From Pseudomonas sp. TH15 (lineage in GTDB: Bacteria > Pseudomonadota > Gammaproteobacteria > Pseudomonadales > Pseudomonadaceae): DNA of 64,000 nucleotides. The stretch spans positions 2,904,001 to 2,968,000 of the forward strand of contig NZ_JAEKEL010000001.1 of NCBI RefSeq assembly GCF_016651105.1, written 5' to 3'. Shown here piece by piece: positions 10,907 through 21,142 of this stretch (position 1 is the first letter of the stretch; each line of letters opens with the position of its first letter). The notes under the pieces are model-generated. The model did not search any database. It worked only from the letters and a program-made list of their open reading frames with translations, and was not told where the DNA came from. A program made the position numbers and the translations under genes.

Positions 10907-12811
10907 ATGAGTGTGGAAACTCAAAAGGAAACCCTGGGCTTCCAGACCGAGGTGAAGCAACTGCTGCACCTCATGATCCATTCGCTGTATTCCAACAAGG
11001 AAATCTTCCTTCGCGAATTGATCTCGAACGCCTCTGACGCTGTCGACAAATTACGTTTCGAAGCCCTGTCCAAGCCTGAGTTGCTGGAAGGTGGCGCCGA
11101 ACTGAAAATCCGTGTGAGCTTCGACAAAGACGCCAAAACCGTCACCCTCGAAGACAACGGTATCGGCATGAGCCGTGAAGAAGCGATCACCCACTTGGGG
11201 ACCATCGCCAAATCCGGTACGGCCGATTTCATGAAGCACCTGTCCGGCGATCAGAAAAAAGATTCGCACCTGATCGGTCAGTTCGGTGTGGGCTTCTACT
11301 CTGCATTCATCGTCGCCGACAAAGTCGACGTGTTCAGCCGTCGTGCCGGTGATGCTGCCAGCGAAGGCGTGCACTGGGCGTCCAAGGGTGAAGGCGAGTT
11401 CGAAGTCGCCACCGTTGAGAAAGCCGAGCGTGGCACCCGTATCGTCCTGCACCTGAAGGCTGCTGAAGACGAATTCGCCGATGGCTGGCGTCTGCGCAAC
11501 ATCATCAAGAAATACTCCGACCACATCGCTCTGCCGATCGAGTTGCCGAAAGAAGCGGCAGCCGCTGAAGGCGAAGAGCAGCCAGCCGTTGAATGGGAAA
11601 CCGTCAACCGCGCCAGCGCCCTGTGGACCCGTCCTCGCACTGAAGTGAAGGATGAGGAATACCAGGAGTTCTACAAACACATCGCCCACGATTTCGAGAA
11701 CCCGCTGAGCTGGACCCATAACAAGGTCGAAGGCAAGCTGGAATACACCTCGCTGCTCTACGTGCCGACCCGCGCTCCGTTCGACCTGTACCAGCGTGAA
11801 GCGCCGAAAGGCCTGAAGCTGTACGTGCAGCGTGTGTTCGTGATGGATCAGGCCGAGTCGTTCCTGCCGCTGTACCTGCGCTTCATTAAAGGTGTGGTCG
11901 ATTCCAACGACCTGTCGCTGAACGTGTCGCGGGAAATCCTGCAGAAAGACCCGATCATCGATTCCATGAAGTCGGCGCTGACCAAGCGCGTACTCGACAT
12001 GCTGGAAAAACTGGCGAAGAACGAGCCCGAGCAATACAAAGGCTTCTGGAAAAACTTCGGTCAGGTCATGAAAGAAGGCCCGGCTGAAGATTTCGCCAAC
12101 AAAGAAAAAATCGCAGGCCTGCTGCGCTTTGCATCCACCAACGGTGATGAAGGCGAGCAAGTGGTCGGTCTGGCTGAATACCTGGCCCGCGCCAAGGAAG
12201 GTCAGGACAAGATCTACTACCTGACCGGCGAAACCTACGCGCAGGTCAAGAACAGCCCGCACCTGGAAGTCTTCCGCAAGAAAGGCATCGAAGTGCTGCT
12301 GCTGACCGACCGTATCGACGAGTGGCTGATGAGCTACCTCAGCGAGTTCGACGGCAAGAGCTTTGTCGACGTGGCGCGCGGTGACCTCGATCTGGGCAAC
12401 CTGGATTCGGAAGAAGACAAGAAAGCCGCGGAAGAAGTCGCCAAGTCCAAAGAAGGTTTGGTTGAACGTCTGAAAACTGCACTGGGCGACTCGGTTGCTG
12501 AAGTGCGGGTTTCCCACCGTCTGACCGATTCCCCGGCGATCCTGGCCATCGGCGAGCAGGACCTGGGCTTGCAGATGCGTCAGATCCTCGAAGCCAGCGG
12601 GCAGAAGGTGCCGGATTCGAAGCCGATCTTCGAATTCAACCCGGCTCACCCACTGATCGAGAAGCTTGACGCTGAGCAGAGTGACGAGCGCTTTGGCGAT
12701 CTGTCGCACATCCTGTTCGATCAGGCGGCCCTGGCGGCTGGTGATAGCTTGAAAGACCCGGCGGCCTACGTGCGCCGTCTCAACAAGCTGTTGGTTGAAC
12801 TGTCGGTTTAA
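10907..12811 (+). CDS. htpG: molecular chaperone HtpG (Hsp90 family)
   Basis: ATP-dependent cytosolic Hsp90 homologue of 634 residues, the usual length. The N-terminal GHKL ATPase shows [16 protein letters not shown] (ATP-binding Glu/Asn), [10 protein letters not shown] and [17 protein letters not shown]. The middle domain has the [13 protein letters not shown] and NVSREILQ signatures. The start [12 protein letters not shown] at 10907 fits the family; an ATG two codons upstream (10901) lies only ~4 bases from GGAG and is less likely. A terminator follows within 15 bp. Confidence 0.98.
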   Translation: MSVETQKETLGFQTEVKQLLHLMIHSLYSNKEIFLRELISNASDAVDKLRFEALSKPELLEGGAELKIRVSFDKDAKTVTLEDNGIGMSREEAITHLGTIAKSGTADFMKHLSGDQKKDSHLIGQFGVGFYSAFIVADKVDVFSRRAGDAASEGVHWASKGEGEFEVATVEKAERGTRIVLHLKAAEDEFADGWRLRNIIKKYSDHIALPIELPKEAAAAEGEEQPAVEWETVNRASALWTRPRTEVKDEEYQEFYKHIAHDFENPLSWTHNKVEGKLEYTSLLYVPTRAPFDLYQREAPKGLKLYVQRVFVMDQAESFLPLYLRFIKGVVDSNDLSLNVSREILQKDPIIDSMKSALTKRVLDMLEKLAKNEPEQYKGFWKNFGQVMKEGPAEDFANKEKIAGLLRFASTNGDEGEQVVGLAEYLARAKEGQDKIYYLTGETYAQVKNSPHLEVFRKKGIEVLLLTDRIDEWLMSYLSEFDGKSFVDVARGDLDLGNLDSEEDKKAAEEVAKSKEGLVERLKTALGDSVAEVRVSHRLTDSPAILAIGEQDLGLQMRQILEASGQKVPDSKPIFEFNPAHPLIEKLDAEQSDERFGDLSHILFDQAALAAGDSLKDPAAYVRRLNKLLVELSV

Positions 12812-12821
12812 CTGAGTTGTA

Positions 12822-12849
12822 CAAAAACCCGCTTCGGCGGGTTTTTTTA
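12822..12849 (+). terminator. intrinsic terminator after htpG
   Basis: AAAAACCCGC-TTC-GGCGGG hairpin followed by T(7). Confidence 0.9.
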
Positions 12850-12872
12850 TTCTTGAGTCTTAGGAGTCTGAA

Positions 12873-13601
12873 ATGAGCCAAGTCACTGTGCGTTCCGTGG
12901 TCTATCAACTGGATGGCCAATCTTACGAAAGCCGTCTGGCCTTTGATGCCGACCATAAAGGGCCACGTCCGGGTCTGTTGATGGCACCGAACTGGATGGG
13001 CGTCAGCGCTGGCGCCGAAGAAATCGCCAAGTCGGTGGCGGCCAAGGGTTACGTGGTGTTGCTTGCTGACCTTTACGGCCAGTCGGTTCGCCCGCAGAAC
13101 GGCGATGAGGCGGCCGCGGCGATGATGCCGTTGAAGAATGACCGCGCATTGCTGCGCAAGCGCATGGCGGCAGCGTTCGAGCAATTGCAGACTCAGGGCG
13201 AGGCGGCGGTCGATACCTCGAAGCTGGCGACCTTCGGTTTCTGCTTTGGCGGTTGCTGCGCGCTGGAACTGGCTCGCACCGGTGCGCCGGTGAAAGCGGC
13301 GGTCTCGTTCCATGGCTCGCTGGATACACCGAACGTGAACGATGCGAAAAACATCAAGGGCTCGGTGTTGGTGCTGCACGGTGCGTCCGATCCGCTGGTG
13401 CCAAAAGAGCAATTGCCGGCGTTTGAAGATGAAATGAACGCGGCGGGCGTGGATTGGCAGCTGCTGAGCTACGGCGGTGCGGTTCACTCGTTTACCGATC
13501 CGCATGCGAACGTGCCGGGCAAGATGATGTATGACGCGAAAACGGCCACTCGGGCGTTTGTGTCGATGCATAACTTGCTGGATGAAGTCTTTAAAGGCTG
13601 A
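12873..13601 (+). CDS. dienelactone hydrolase family protein
   Basis: An alpha/beta hydrolase of 242 residues in the dienelactone hydrolase family. The nucleophile elbow is GFCFGG, with Cys in place of the usual Ser. The acid is in HGASDPLVP, and the catalytic His is in GAVHSFTDP near residue 210. No catabolic partners lie nearby, so a role in a defined aromatic pathway is not supported. AGGAG precedes the ATG. It lies between the htpG terminator and a REPIN, apparently a single-gene unit. Confidence 0.9.
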   Translation: MSQVTVRSVVYQLDGQSYESRLAFDADHKGPRPGLLMAPNWMGVSAGAEEIAKSVAAKGYVVLLADLYGQSVRPQNGDEAAAAMMPLKNDRALLRKRMAAAFEQLQTQGEAAVDTSKLATFGFCFGGCCALELARTGAPVKAAVSFHGSLDTPNVNDAKNIKGSVLVLHGASDPLVPKEQLPAFEDEMNAAGVDWQLLSYGGAVHSFTDPHANVPGKMMYDAKTATRAFVSMHNLLDEVFKG

Positions 13602-13640
13602 TTGCTGCTTTTTGCCCTGACATCGTTGGTGTTAGTGCTG

Positions 13641-13714
13641 GCCTCATCGCGAGCAGGCTCGCTCCCACATTGGAATGCATTCCCCTGTGGGAGCGAGCCT
13701 GCTCGCGAAAGCGG
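13641..13714. repeat. REPIN, short spacer
   Basis: CATCGCGAGCAGGCTCGCTC and GAGCGAGCCTGCTCGCGAAA arms, each next to CCCACA/TGTGGG, with a spacer of about 17 bp. It lies between convergent genes. Confidence 0.85.
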
Positions 13715-13734
13715 TTTAACTGATGCTGAAGACC

Positions 13735-14595
13735 TTAAGGCAGTTCGATCCGCTCACTTTCCCCCGGCACCGTCGGCCAATCCCCGGCCGCCCAGCGTCG
13801 CCTCGCTTCATCGATCAGCGCCGGATCGCTCGCGACAAAGTTCCAGTTGATCCGCCGTGGCCCATCCAGCGGCGCACCGCCGAACAACACGGCGTGGCAG
13901 TCGCTCTCGGCAAACAACGTCATCTCTTCCCCGACCGGCAACACCACCAGCGAATGCGGTTCTACCGGCTCGCCGTCGAGTTGTACCTCGCCATCCAGCA
14001 CATACAGTGCTCGCTCTTCATGCTCGGTCGGAATCAGCAAGGTCGTCGCGGTTTGCAGGTTCAATTCGGCGTACAGCGTAGGAGAAAGCACCGGCACCGG
14101 CGATTCCAGGCAAAAGCCTGTCCCGGCAATCATCCGGATCTTCACGCCGAGGTTATCGCTGACCGGCAACGTGGGCGCAGGGTGATGGCTGTAGTGCCCC
14201 GGACCTTGTTCATGATCCTTGGGCGAGGCGAGCCAGATCTGCACGCCGTGCATCGTGAAGCCGCTATTTTTCAGCGCCTCGGGCGTGCGTTCAACGTGGG
14301 CAATCGCGCTGCCCGCCGTCATCCAACTCACATCGCCGGTGCTCACCACCTGATCAGAACCGAGGCTGTCCTTGTGCTGGATCTGCCCCTGGAACAAATA
14401 GGTGAGGGTCGACAGACCGATGTGCGGGTGTTGTCGGATGTTCATGCCTTTACCCGGCGGATAACGGGTTTCGAGCATGTGGTCGAAAAACACGAAAGGC
14501 CCGACGCTGCGGCATTTGGCTGACGGCAACGGACGAAGAATCGGTTGACCTTCGACATCTTCGGCGCGGGGGCTGATCACGAGTGGAGTGTTCAT
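13735..14595 (-). CDS. pirin family protein
   Basis: A bicupin of 286 residues. The N-terminal cupin has the metal-binding HPHIGLSTLTYLFQG motif, and GDVSWMTAGSAIAHVER follows. Characterised bacterial members include quercetin dioxygenases and regulators of pyruvate metabolism, so the substrate here is open. The C-terminal pirin cupin is complete. It is encoded convergently to the dienelactone hydrolase gene, with a REPIN between them. OsmC lies directly upstream on the same strand, 61 bp away, so the two may be co-transcribed. Confidence 0.92.
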   Translation of the reverse strand: MNTPLVISPRAEDVEGQPILRPLPSAKCRSVGPFVFFDHMLETRYPPGKGMNIRQHPHIGLSTLTYLFQGQIQHKDSLGSDQVVSTGDVSWMTAGSAIAHVERTPEALKNSGFTMHGVQIWLASPKDHEQGPGHYSHHPAPTLPVSDNLGVKIRMIAGTGFCLESPVPVLSPTLYAELNLQTATTLLIPTEHEERALYVLDGEVQLDGEPVEPHSLVVLPVGEEMTLFAESDCHAVLFGGAPLDGPRRINWNFVASDPALIDEARRRWAAGDWPTVPGESERIELP

Positions 14596-14656
14596 GCTGC
14601 ATTCCAGGCTGAGCGGGTAATGCGTGGAGCATAACCCGCTTGCACTGCCCTTGCCG

Positions 14657-15085
14657 CTATTGGCTGAAGGCGCCTTCGGACAGGTGGGTCTCGATGCTGA
14701 CCTCGGTGGTGGTCATCAGTTTGTGCACCGGGCAACGGTCGGCAACGCGGTGCAACTCCTCGCGCTGGGCGTCAGTGAGCACACCCTTGAGGGTCAGTTT
14801 GACGTGCAGGGCGTATTTGCCTTTCTGCTCCTCACTGTTGTCGCGTTTGACCTCGACCGTAACGCCGGTCAGCGGGATGTCCTTCTTCTTGGCGTACATC
14901 TTCAGGGTCAGGGCCTTGCAGGCACCGAGGGCGGCGTCGAAGTAGTCGTGAGGCTCCGGCGCCGAGCCTTCGCCGCCGGCGGAGGTGGGCACATCGGCAA
15001 ACAGTTCGTGGTCGTCGATCTGGACGCTGTGACGAAAGCCTTCACTGGAAACGGTATTGACGGTAACAGTCATGGGAAACCTCAT
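14657..15085 (-). CDS. OsmC family peroxiredoxin-like protein
   Basis: A 142-residue OsmC/Ohr-fold thiol peroxidase. The two reactive cysteines are visible in LGACKALTLKMY (about 54) and DRCPVHKLM (about 115). Such proteins reduce hydroperoxides with dihydrolipoamide or thiols in the cytoplasm. The overall motif set is closer to the YhfA/OsmC subgroup than to Ohr, since the Ohr-type spacing and N-terminus are absent. Transcribed toward pirin. Confidence 0.87.
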   Translation of the reverse strand: MRFPMTVTVNTVSSEGFRHSVQIDDHELFADVPTSAGGEGSAPEPHDYFDAALGACKALTLKMYAKKKDIPLTGVTVEVKRDNSEEQKGKYALHVKLTLKGVLTDAQREELHRVADRCPVHKLMTTTEVSIETHLSEGAFSQ

Positions 15086-15387
15086 CGGCAGTAGGAAAAG
15101 TCATTCGATCAAAATTGGACCCTGAAGGTATAGAGCATGCGTGCTGTGGCGCGTTCCCAAAAAGATCGCAGCCTTCGCCCACAGGGCGGAGCTGCCGAAG
15201 GCTCGGGCCGCGTTCGGACGATCTTTTGATTTTGCTTGGCTCGGCTGAATCGTTACCGCCCGTTGATCGAAGTATTAAGGCGTTTTGATATCACGTTTTG
15301 GTCTTACGCAAAATTTCTGCGGGCCGATACCGTCTAAAGCAACCCGCTGCAGGGATATGCAGTGCCTAATTGGAAGGAACCAGAGCA
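15086..15387. other. intergenic region between osmC-like gene and chemoreceptor gene
   Basis: No gene seen. It holds a foldback repeat at 15159-15227 and, just before the chemoreceptor, a FliA-like -10 element GCCGATAC (15323-15330) with TTAC 15 bases upstream. The divergent promoters of both flanking genes must lie here. Confidence 0.5.
15159..15227. repeat. dispersed-type foldback repeat
   Basis: Outer arms AAAAAGATCG and CGATCTTTT enclose GCCTTCG/CGAAGGC and CGCCC/GGGCG. The pattern is the AAAGATCGCAGCCTTCG repeat common between genes in fluorescent pseudomonads (recognised from memory). It is distinct from the REPINs in the window. Confidence 0.6.
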
Positions 15388-17013
15388 ATGAGTATCCGAA
15401 GTCTCAATATTGCGCCGCGCGCGGGGCTGGGTTTTGGCCTGCTGGCGTTGATGGTGTTCGGGTTGGGGGCGTTCGCCCTGCAACAGATGTCGAACATGCG
15501 CGCCGAGTCCGATCAGGTCGATAACAACTGGCTGCCCAGCGTGATGGCGGTGGGGGAGATGAGTCAGGACATGCTTCGCTTGCGCGCCCTGACCATGCGC
15601 CTGTTGATTAACCGTGATCCCCAGGCGCTGGCGCAGAACGTCAGCAAACTCAATGAACTCAAAGGCACGCTGGGCGACGCTCAACAGCGCTATGACGCGT
15701 TGATCGTGCTGCCGGAGGAGCGCTCGCTGTTTGATCGCTTCAAAATGTCTGAGCAACAGTACCTGCAATTTCAGGGGCAAGTGATGACCCTGTCCGCCCA
15801 AGGGCAGGTCGACGACGCGGCGGTCATCGTCAATGGCGAGATGAGCCCGCTGGCCGATGAAATCGCGGTGGTCCTGCGCGAACTGGTCGAGATGAATAAG
15901 CACAACGCCAACCTCGCCACTGAAGCCGCACGGCTGGTGTTCATCAATTCGCGAGTGTGGGTCGGGGTGATGATCGGCGTTACCGCGCTGATCACCATTG
16001 GTCTGGCGCTACTCCTGACTCGAAGCATTGTGCTGCCGTTGGCGCAGTCGCTGGGCGTGGCGGAAGTGGTGGCGGGTGGCGATCTGACCGGCGACATAAG
16101 CATCACCGGCAAAGACGAGCCGGCGCGGCTGCTGCATGCGCTCAAGAGCATGCAGCAAAGCCTGCGCGAGACCATTCGACAGATTTCCGATTCCTCCAGC
16201 CAATTGGCCTCGGCCTCGGAAGAACTCAGTTGCGTCACCGAGGACGCCACCCGTGGCTTGCATCAGCAAAGTCTGGAAATCGAGCAGGCCGCGACGGCGG
16301 TCAACCAGATGACGGCGGCGGTGGAAGAGGTGGCGAGCAACGCGGTGGCCACCTCCGAAGCATCCCGTGAGTCTGACCGGATCGCCCAGCATGGTCGTGA
16401 GCAGGTGCATCAGACGGTATTGTCGATTGAGTCTCTGGCGGACGATGTCACCGCCAATGCGACCCAGGTCGAGGATCTGGCGCAGAAGGTTTATGGCATC
16501 AGCAAGGTGCTGGACGTGATTCGCTCGATCGCCGAGCAGACCAATCTGCTGGCCTTGAACGCGGCGATCGAAGCAGCGCGTGCCGGCAATGCCGGACGCG
16601 GCTTCGCCGTGGTGGCGGATGAAGTGCGGGCGCTGGCCCACCGGACGCAGCAGTCGACCCAGGAAATCGAGCAGATGATCAGCGGTATCCAGCAGGGTAC
16701 CGACTCAGCCGTCAGCTCGATGCAGCAGAGCAATAGTCGGGCGCGCTCGACCCTGGAAGTAGCGAAAGCAGCGGGCGTTGCGCTGGAGGAGATTGCCTCG
16801 GCGTTCACCTTGATCAACGAGCGCAACATCGTGATCGCCAGTGCCTCGGAGGAGCAAGCGGCTGTGGCGCGGGAAGTGGATCGCAACCTGATGAATATCC
16901 GTGACCTGGCGTTGCAGACCTCGGCCGGGGCGAACCAGACCAGTGCTGCGAGTCAGGAGTTGTCGCGGTTGGCGGTGGACTTGCACACCATGGTGGCGCG
17001 GTTTTCGGTTTAG
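15388..17013 (+). CDS. methyl-accepting chemotaxis protein
   Basis: A transmembrane chemoreceptor of 541 residues. TM1 lies at about 12-33, a periplasmic four-helix-bundle sensor at about 34-190, TM2 at about 191-211, then a HAMP linker. A long cytoplasmic coiled coil has the signalling tip near 375-415 ([20 protein letters not shown], then [12 protein letters not shown]). The ligand is unknown. The start at 15388 is preceded by GGAAGGA; a TTG six codons upstream is less likely. A FliA-type promoter is suspected. Confidence 0.93.
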   Translation: MSIRSLNIAPRAGLGFGLLALMVFGLGAFALQQMSNMRAESDQVDNNWLPSVMAVGEMSQDMLRLRALTMRLLINRDPQALAQNVSKLNELKGTLGDAQQRYDALIVLPEERSLFDRFKMSEQQYLQFQGQVMTLSAQGQVDDAAVIVNGEMSPLADEIAVVLRELVEMNKHNANLATEAARLVFINSRVWVGVMIGVTALITIGLALLLTRSIVLPLAQSLGVAEVVAGGDLTGDISITGKDEPARLLHALKSMQQSLRETIRQISDSSSQLASASEELSCVTEDATRGLHQQSLEIEQAATAVNQMTAAVEEVASNAVATSEASRESDRIAQHGREQVHQTVLSIESLADDVTANATQVEDLAQKVYGISKVLDVIRSIAEQTNLLALNAAIEAARAGNAGRGFAVVADEVRALAHRTQQSTQEIEQMISGIQQGTDSAVSSMQQSNSRARSTLEVAKAAGVALEEIASAFTLINERNIVIASASEEQAAVAREVDRNLMNIRDLALQTSAGANQTSAASQELSRLAVDLHTMVARFSV

Positions 17014-17041
17014 CCCGTCTGTTGAGCGCAACACTGAACTC

Positions 17042-17152
17042 TGTGGGAGCGAGCTTTTGTGGCGAGGGAGCTTGCTCCCGTTGGACTGCGCAGCAGTCCC
17101 GCTCTTTTGGGGCCGCTTCGCAGCCCAGCGGGAGCAAGCTCCCTCGCCACAG
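17042..17152. repeat. composite REP region (single REP fragment plus GGCGAGGG-class pair)
   Basis: TGTGGGAGCGAGCTT, a half REP, abuts a pair beginning TGTGGCGAGGGAGCTTGCTC and ending GAGCAAGCTCCCTCGCCACA, with inner CTGCGCAGCAG. The fragment suggests one repeat inserted into another. Confidence 0.75.
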
Positions 17153-17201
17153 GTTATCTATTGTTCATTCAGTTGCATTACTCCCCGACAAATCATCAGG
17201 C

Positions 17202-17233
17202 AAAAAAAAGCCCCGCAATTGCGGGGCTTTTCA
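17202..17233 (-). terminator. intrinsic terminator of the DUF3108 gene
   Basis: AAAAGCCCCGCAATTGCGGGGCTTTT. The A run on the plus strand gives the U run for minus-strand transcription. Confidence 0.88.
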
Positions 17234-17245
17234 TTTCGAGCCGGA

Positions 17246-17959
17246 TCAGCTGCCTTTGACAGCCTTGCCATTGACCGTACCGTCCAGGAGCATGATGTTG
17301 TACTCCTTGCCGTCGGTTTCAACCTGTTGCAGACGGACCAGCAGGTAATCCCAGTCCTTGGCGAACCACATGACAGTGGTGCGCTTGGTTTGCGTCGGGT
17401 CGCGCACGCGCTCGACCTTGATCGCATCGATCTGGCCGGCCTTGGTGTCGACTTTTTCCGAACCCAGCACGCGGAAGTCGTAGGTATCGACATCACCGCC
17501 ATCGACCACCTGGTAGCTCATGCTTTTCTTGCCGGCTGCCACGTCATGCTGAAGAGCAAGCTGGTAGGTGGATTTGTCGACCATACCACGGTTCAGCGGA
17601 ACCTTGACCGGGTCACCACGATCAGTGCCGGTGACCATTTTTGTGGTCCAGTCGAAGTCCAGATCGGCTTTCTTGGCTTTGCCTAGGCCGCCACGTTCGA
17701 AGTGGTAGGACTGGGGCAGCAAAGTGTCCTTGTCCAGCGTCAGGGTACTTTCTTCATTCAGGCTGGCGATCATCATCGATGCCTTGAAGCTGAGTTTCCA
17801 GACGCCGTTCGCTTCCTTGGTCAGGCTGCGTTCCGCGGTGCCGCTCATTGGAAGTTGTTTCCAGTCGGCGGTGTAGCTGGCGGAGAACGGTTGAAGGTCT
17901 GCAGCCTGTGCCAGAGGCAGGGCGAACAGAGCGCAAGCGAAGAGCAGGGCGCGACGCAT
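17246..17959 (-). CDS. DUF3108 domain-containing exported protein
   Basis: A 237-residue protein with an N-terminal signal peptide ending near AQAADLQPF, so it is periplasmic or outer-membrane associated. The beta-rich body (YTADWKQLPMSGTAERSL; NVWKLSFKAS-like strands) matches the DUF3108 family usually found next to purN/purM in Pseudomonas. Function is not established. It is transcribed after purN with an 8-bp gap, so it is probably in the purM-purN operon. Confidence 0.82.
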   Translation of the reverse strand: MRRALLFACALFALPLAQAADLQPFSASYTADWKQLPMSGTAERSLTKEANGVWKLSFKASMMIASLNEESTLTLDKDTLLPQSYHFERGGLGKAKKADLDFDWTTKMVTGTDRGDPVKVPLNRGMVDKSTYQLALQHDVAAGKKSMSYQVVDGGDVDTYDFRVLGSEKVDTKAGQIDAIKVERVRDPTQTKRTTVMWFAKDWDYLLVRLQQVETDGKEYNIMLLDGTVNGKAVKGS

Positions 17960-17967
17960 AAAATCTC

Positions 17968-18618
17968 CTAGGTTCGAATCAAGTGGCCGCTGGCCGCGAG
18001 TAACTTTTCATCCAGTAAAGCACCTTGTTCGCCGAGTGATAAACGACCTTCGGCAAACCAGCGCACAGCAATCGGGTAGATCAGGTGTTCCTGAACGTGT
18101 ACCCGCTGAGCCAGACTCTGCGGCGTATCGTGCAACTCTACCGGTATTACTGCCTGTACGACCAGTGGTCCGCCATCGAGTTCCTCGGTGACGAAGTGCA
18201 CGGAGCAGCCGTGCTCGGTGTCGCCGGCCTCCAGAGCGCGCTGATGAGTGTGTAACCCTTTGTATTTGGGTAGCAGCGAGGGATGGATGTTGAACAGGCG
18301 ACCCTGGTAGTGCCGCACGAAGTCAGCGCTGAGAATGCGCATGAAACCGGCGAGTACCACGAGTTTGGGATTGAAGGCGTCGATCAGTTCGATCAGCGCG
18401 GCATCGAAGGCCTCGCGGCTATCGAAAGCCTTGTGATCCAGGGCGCGGGTATCGATACCCGCGTCCCTGGCGCGTTGCAGGCCGTAGGCGTCGGCGCGGT
18501 TGGAAATCACCGCAGCAATGCGGACCGGGCTGTCGCCGGTCCGCGTGCTGTCGATCAAGGCCTGCAAGTTACTGCCGGTGCCGGAGAGCAGCACCACGAC
18601 ATCACAGGTGGCGGACAT
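17968..18618 (-). CDS. purN: phosphoribosylglycinamide formyltransferase
   Basis: This enzyme transfers formyl from 10-formyl-THF to GAR, the third step of purine synthesis. The 216 residues contain the phosphate-binding GTGSNLQAL, the folate site around GFMRILS, the catalytic HPSLLPKYKGLHTH, and Asp in ELDGGPLV. The start overlaps the purM stop by one base (TAATG), so purM-purN is translationally coupled. Confidence 0.97.
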   Translation of the reverse strand: MSATCDVVVLLSGTGSNLQALIDSTRTGDSPVRIAAVISNRADAYGLQRARDAGIDTRALDHKAFDSREAFDAALIELIDAFNPKLVVLAGFMRILSADFVRHYQGRLFNIHPSLLPKYKGLHTHQRALEAGDTEHGCSVHFVTEELDGGPLVVQAVIPVELHDTPQSLAQRVHVQEHLIYPIAVRWFAEGRLSLGEQGALLDEKLLAASGHLIRT

Positions 18619-19676
18619 TAATGAGCCTTGAGGTTCTTCAGTTCAACCTGAGCCGCGCCTTCGGCAGCGGTGGAGATCTGACCGATGACCCATGGCTGCT
18701 CGCCGGCTTCACGCAGAACGTTCAGAGCGGTTTCAACGTGCTCTTGAGCAACGCAGATAACCATGCCGACGCCGCAGTTCAGTACGCGGTGCATTTCGTT
18801 TTCGTCGACGTTGCCTTTCTCTTGCAGCCAGTCGAATACGGCCGGGCGAGTCCAGCTTGCCACGTCAACCACCGCCTGAGCGCCTTTTGGCAGTACGCGC
18901 GGGATGTTGTCGAGCAGGCCACCACCGGTGATGTGGGCCATGGCTTTGACGGCGCCGGTTTCTTTGATCAGCTTGAGCAGCGGCTTCACGTAGATACGGG
19001 TCGGGGCCATCAGCAGGTCGGTCAGCGGTTTGCCGTCGAGCTGAATATTTTCGATGTCTGCACCGGAGACTTCGATGATCTTGCGGATCAGCGAGTAGCC
19101 GTTGGAGTGCGGGCCGGAAGACGGCAGGGCGAGCAGGGCATCGCCGGCAGCGACTTTGGAACCGTCGATGATTTCGGATTTTTCCACGACACCGACGCAG
19201 AAGCCTGCCAGGTCGTAGTCTTCGCCTTCGTACATGCCAGGCATTTCAGCGGTTTCACCGCCGACCAGGGAGCAGCCGGACAGCTCGCAGCCTGCGCCGA
19301 TGCCGGTCACGACCTGGGTCGCGGTTTCGACGTTCAGTTTGCCGGTAGCGTAGTAGTCGAGGAAGAACAGCGGCTCGGCGCCGCACACCACCAGGTCGTT
19401 GACGCACATGGCGACCAGGTCGATACCGATGCTGTCGTGCTTGTTCAGGTTCAGCGCCAGGCGCAGTTTGGTGCCGACGCCGTCAGTACCGGAAACCAGC
19501 ACTGGCTGCTTGTAGCCGGCCGGGATTTCGCAGAGGGCGCCAAAACCGCCCAGGCCGCCCATGACTTCCGGGCGCGCAGTGCGCTTGGCGACGCTCTTGA
19601 TGCGTTCGACCAATGCTTCACCGGCGTCGATGTCTACACCGGCGTCCTTGTAGCTCAGGGAGGGTTGCTTGCTCAT
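18618..19676 (-). CDS. purM: phosphoribosylformylglycinamidine cyclo-ligase (AIR synthetase)
   Basis: This enzyme closes the imidazole ring to give AIR in purine synthesis. It has 352 residues. It begins [19 protein letters not shown], contains [14 protein letters not shown] and [11 protein letters not shown], and has the C-terminal domain [13 protein letters not shown]. The start at 19676 is chosen because the reading frame extends upstream for 88 codons that are not purM-like. It is the first gene of the minus-strand purM-purN-DUF3108 unit. Confidence 0.97.
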   Translation of the reverse strand: MSKQPSLSYKDAGVDIDAGEALVERIKSVAKRTARPEVMGGLGGFGALCEIPAGYKQPVLVSGTDGVGTKLRLALNLNKHDSIGIDLVAMCVNDLVVCGAEPLFFLDYYATGKLNVETATQVVTGIGAGCELSGCSLVGGETAEMPGMYEGEDYDLAGFCVGVVEKSEIIDGSKVAAGDALLALPSSGPHSNGYSLIRKIIEVSGADIENIQLDGKPLTDLLMAPTRIYVKPLLKLIKETGAVKAMAHITGGGLLDNIPRVLPKGAQAVVDVASWTRPAVFDWLQEKGNVDENEMHRVLNCGVGMVICVAQEHVETALNVLREAGEQPWVIGQISTAAEGAAQVELKNLKAH

Positions 19677-20046
19677 GATCCAGGCCTTTAGGGGGGATTC
19701 AGGGGTAACGACCGAGTCCAGTGGGACCGCCGAAACAAACGAAGGCGAGTGCCTTGCGCGAATTTCAGGGTGCCCGGCTGTTGCCGGTCTGCGAAGGCGC
19801 GCGATTTTATCAGGCTTGAGAGGCAGCGGCCATCCTCGCGCCGACGGCAGGGCCATATCAGCGGAAATTTTTTGCAATTGAGCGACGTGGGTGCCTGTAT
19901 AAGGTGTGGCAATTAACCGTCTATCGTTATCACTGTGCAAAAACTTATCGCCGCCGTGTGAATGTTTTGCAACGGCCGAGGGTCACAGCCTTGCTCAACC
20001 GGTTCACGCGGCCTGTTCCAGCCGCTCCTGTCGACGGGAATTTTCC
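19677..20046. other. divergent intergenic region between purM and the DUF2066 gene
   Basis: About 370 bp without a supportable gene. It must hold the purM promoter and the promoter of the plus-strand cluster. I see no REP element and no convincing operator. Confidence 0.4.
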
Positions 20047-21104
20047 ATGCGTTTTTGTAAATTGTTGTTTGTGGGCTGTTTGTCTGTGGTCAGCCTGGCG
20101 AGTCATGCCGAAAACCTCAAAGGCCTTTATCAAGTGCGAGAGCCGGTGCACGGTCAGGCACCGGAAGAACGTGATCGCGCCACTCAGGCGGCGCTCGATA
20201 CGCTGGTGCTACGCCTGACCGGCGATCCGAAAGCCCCGCAGAACCCGGGGTTGGCGGCGATTCGCAAGGATCCGCAGCAGATCATCAGTCAGTTCGGCTT
20301 TGATGCCGGACCGCCGGAAGTGCTCAAGGTCGATTTCGATCCGACGACCACCGAGCAGGCATTGCGCCGCGCCGGGTTGTCGCTGTGGGGGCCAGTCGCC
20401 CGTCGATCCTGAGCTGGTGGCTCAACGATTCGACTGAAGGTTCGAGTCTGGTCGGTGATGGCCAGGCCGCTGCGGCGCCTCTGCGTGCAGCGGCGCAACA
20501 TCGCGGCTTGCCGTTGCGTTTGCCGCTGGCGGATTTGAGCGAGCAACTGGTGGCCACGGCGCCCGCGCTCGAGGGCACGGACCCTGCGCCATTGCGCGGC
20601 GCTTCGGAGCGCTACAACGCGGATGCCTTGCTTGCCGTGCATGCTCGCGAAGAAGGCGGGCAGTGGCAGGCCAAATGGCATCTGTGGCTGGGCGATCAAA
20701 AAGAGGCGGGCAGCGTGCAGGGCGCCGATCAGGCTGCCGTAGCCGACGCGGTGATGCTCGCGGTGGCCGAGCGCTTGGCGCCACGTTTTGTCGCCAAGCC
20801 TGGCGTTTCGGGTCAGCAGACTCTGGAAGTGCAGGGCATGAATCTTGAGCATTACGCAACGCTGTTGCGGTTACTCGAACCGTTCGGCGTGCGTCTGCAA
20901 AGTGTCGATGGCGATCGCATCGTGTATCGGGTCAATGGCAGTGCCGATCAGATGCGCGCGCAGTTGTCGCTGGCGAAGTTGCAGGAGCTGCCGCCCGAGG
21001 CACCGACCCCGGTCGATGCGCCGCAGCCTGCGGTTGCCGGTGCAGCACCTGTTGCGGCGCCAGCCCCGACACCTGCGGCGCCGTCGTTGCGATTCCGTTG
21101 GTAA
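20047..21104 (+). pseudogene. DUF2066 domain-containing exported protein, interrupted by a one-base frameshift
   Basis: The first frame begins with a signal peptide (MRFCKLLFVGCLSVVSLASHA) and runs to about residue 113, LSLWG. It then reads PVARRS and stops at 20412. The frame one base over continues at once with GASRPSILSWWLNDSTEGS and runs to 21104. Adding a single G to the run of five at 20387-20391 restores one 352-residue protein with the family motif around LSWWLND. The break is therefore a one-base loss in a G run: a real mutation or a sequencing error. The product would be a periplasmic protein of unknown function. In other pseudomonads this family sits, as here, between purM and a PerM transporter. 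Confidence 0.8.
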
Positions 21105-21142
21105 GGTTTTCTTTCTTTATATAGAAGCATAGGGAGTTGTAG

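Noticed and set aside
11051..12709. 552-codon minus-strand frame opposite htpG
   Set aside because: It is a shadow of a conserved gene with no recognisable domain or ribosome binding site.
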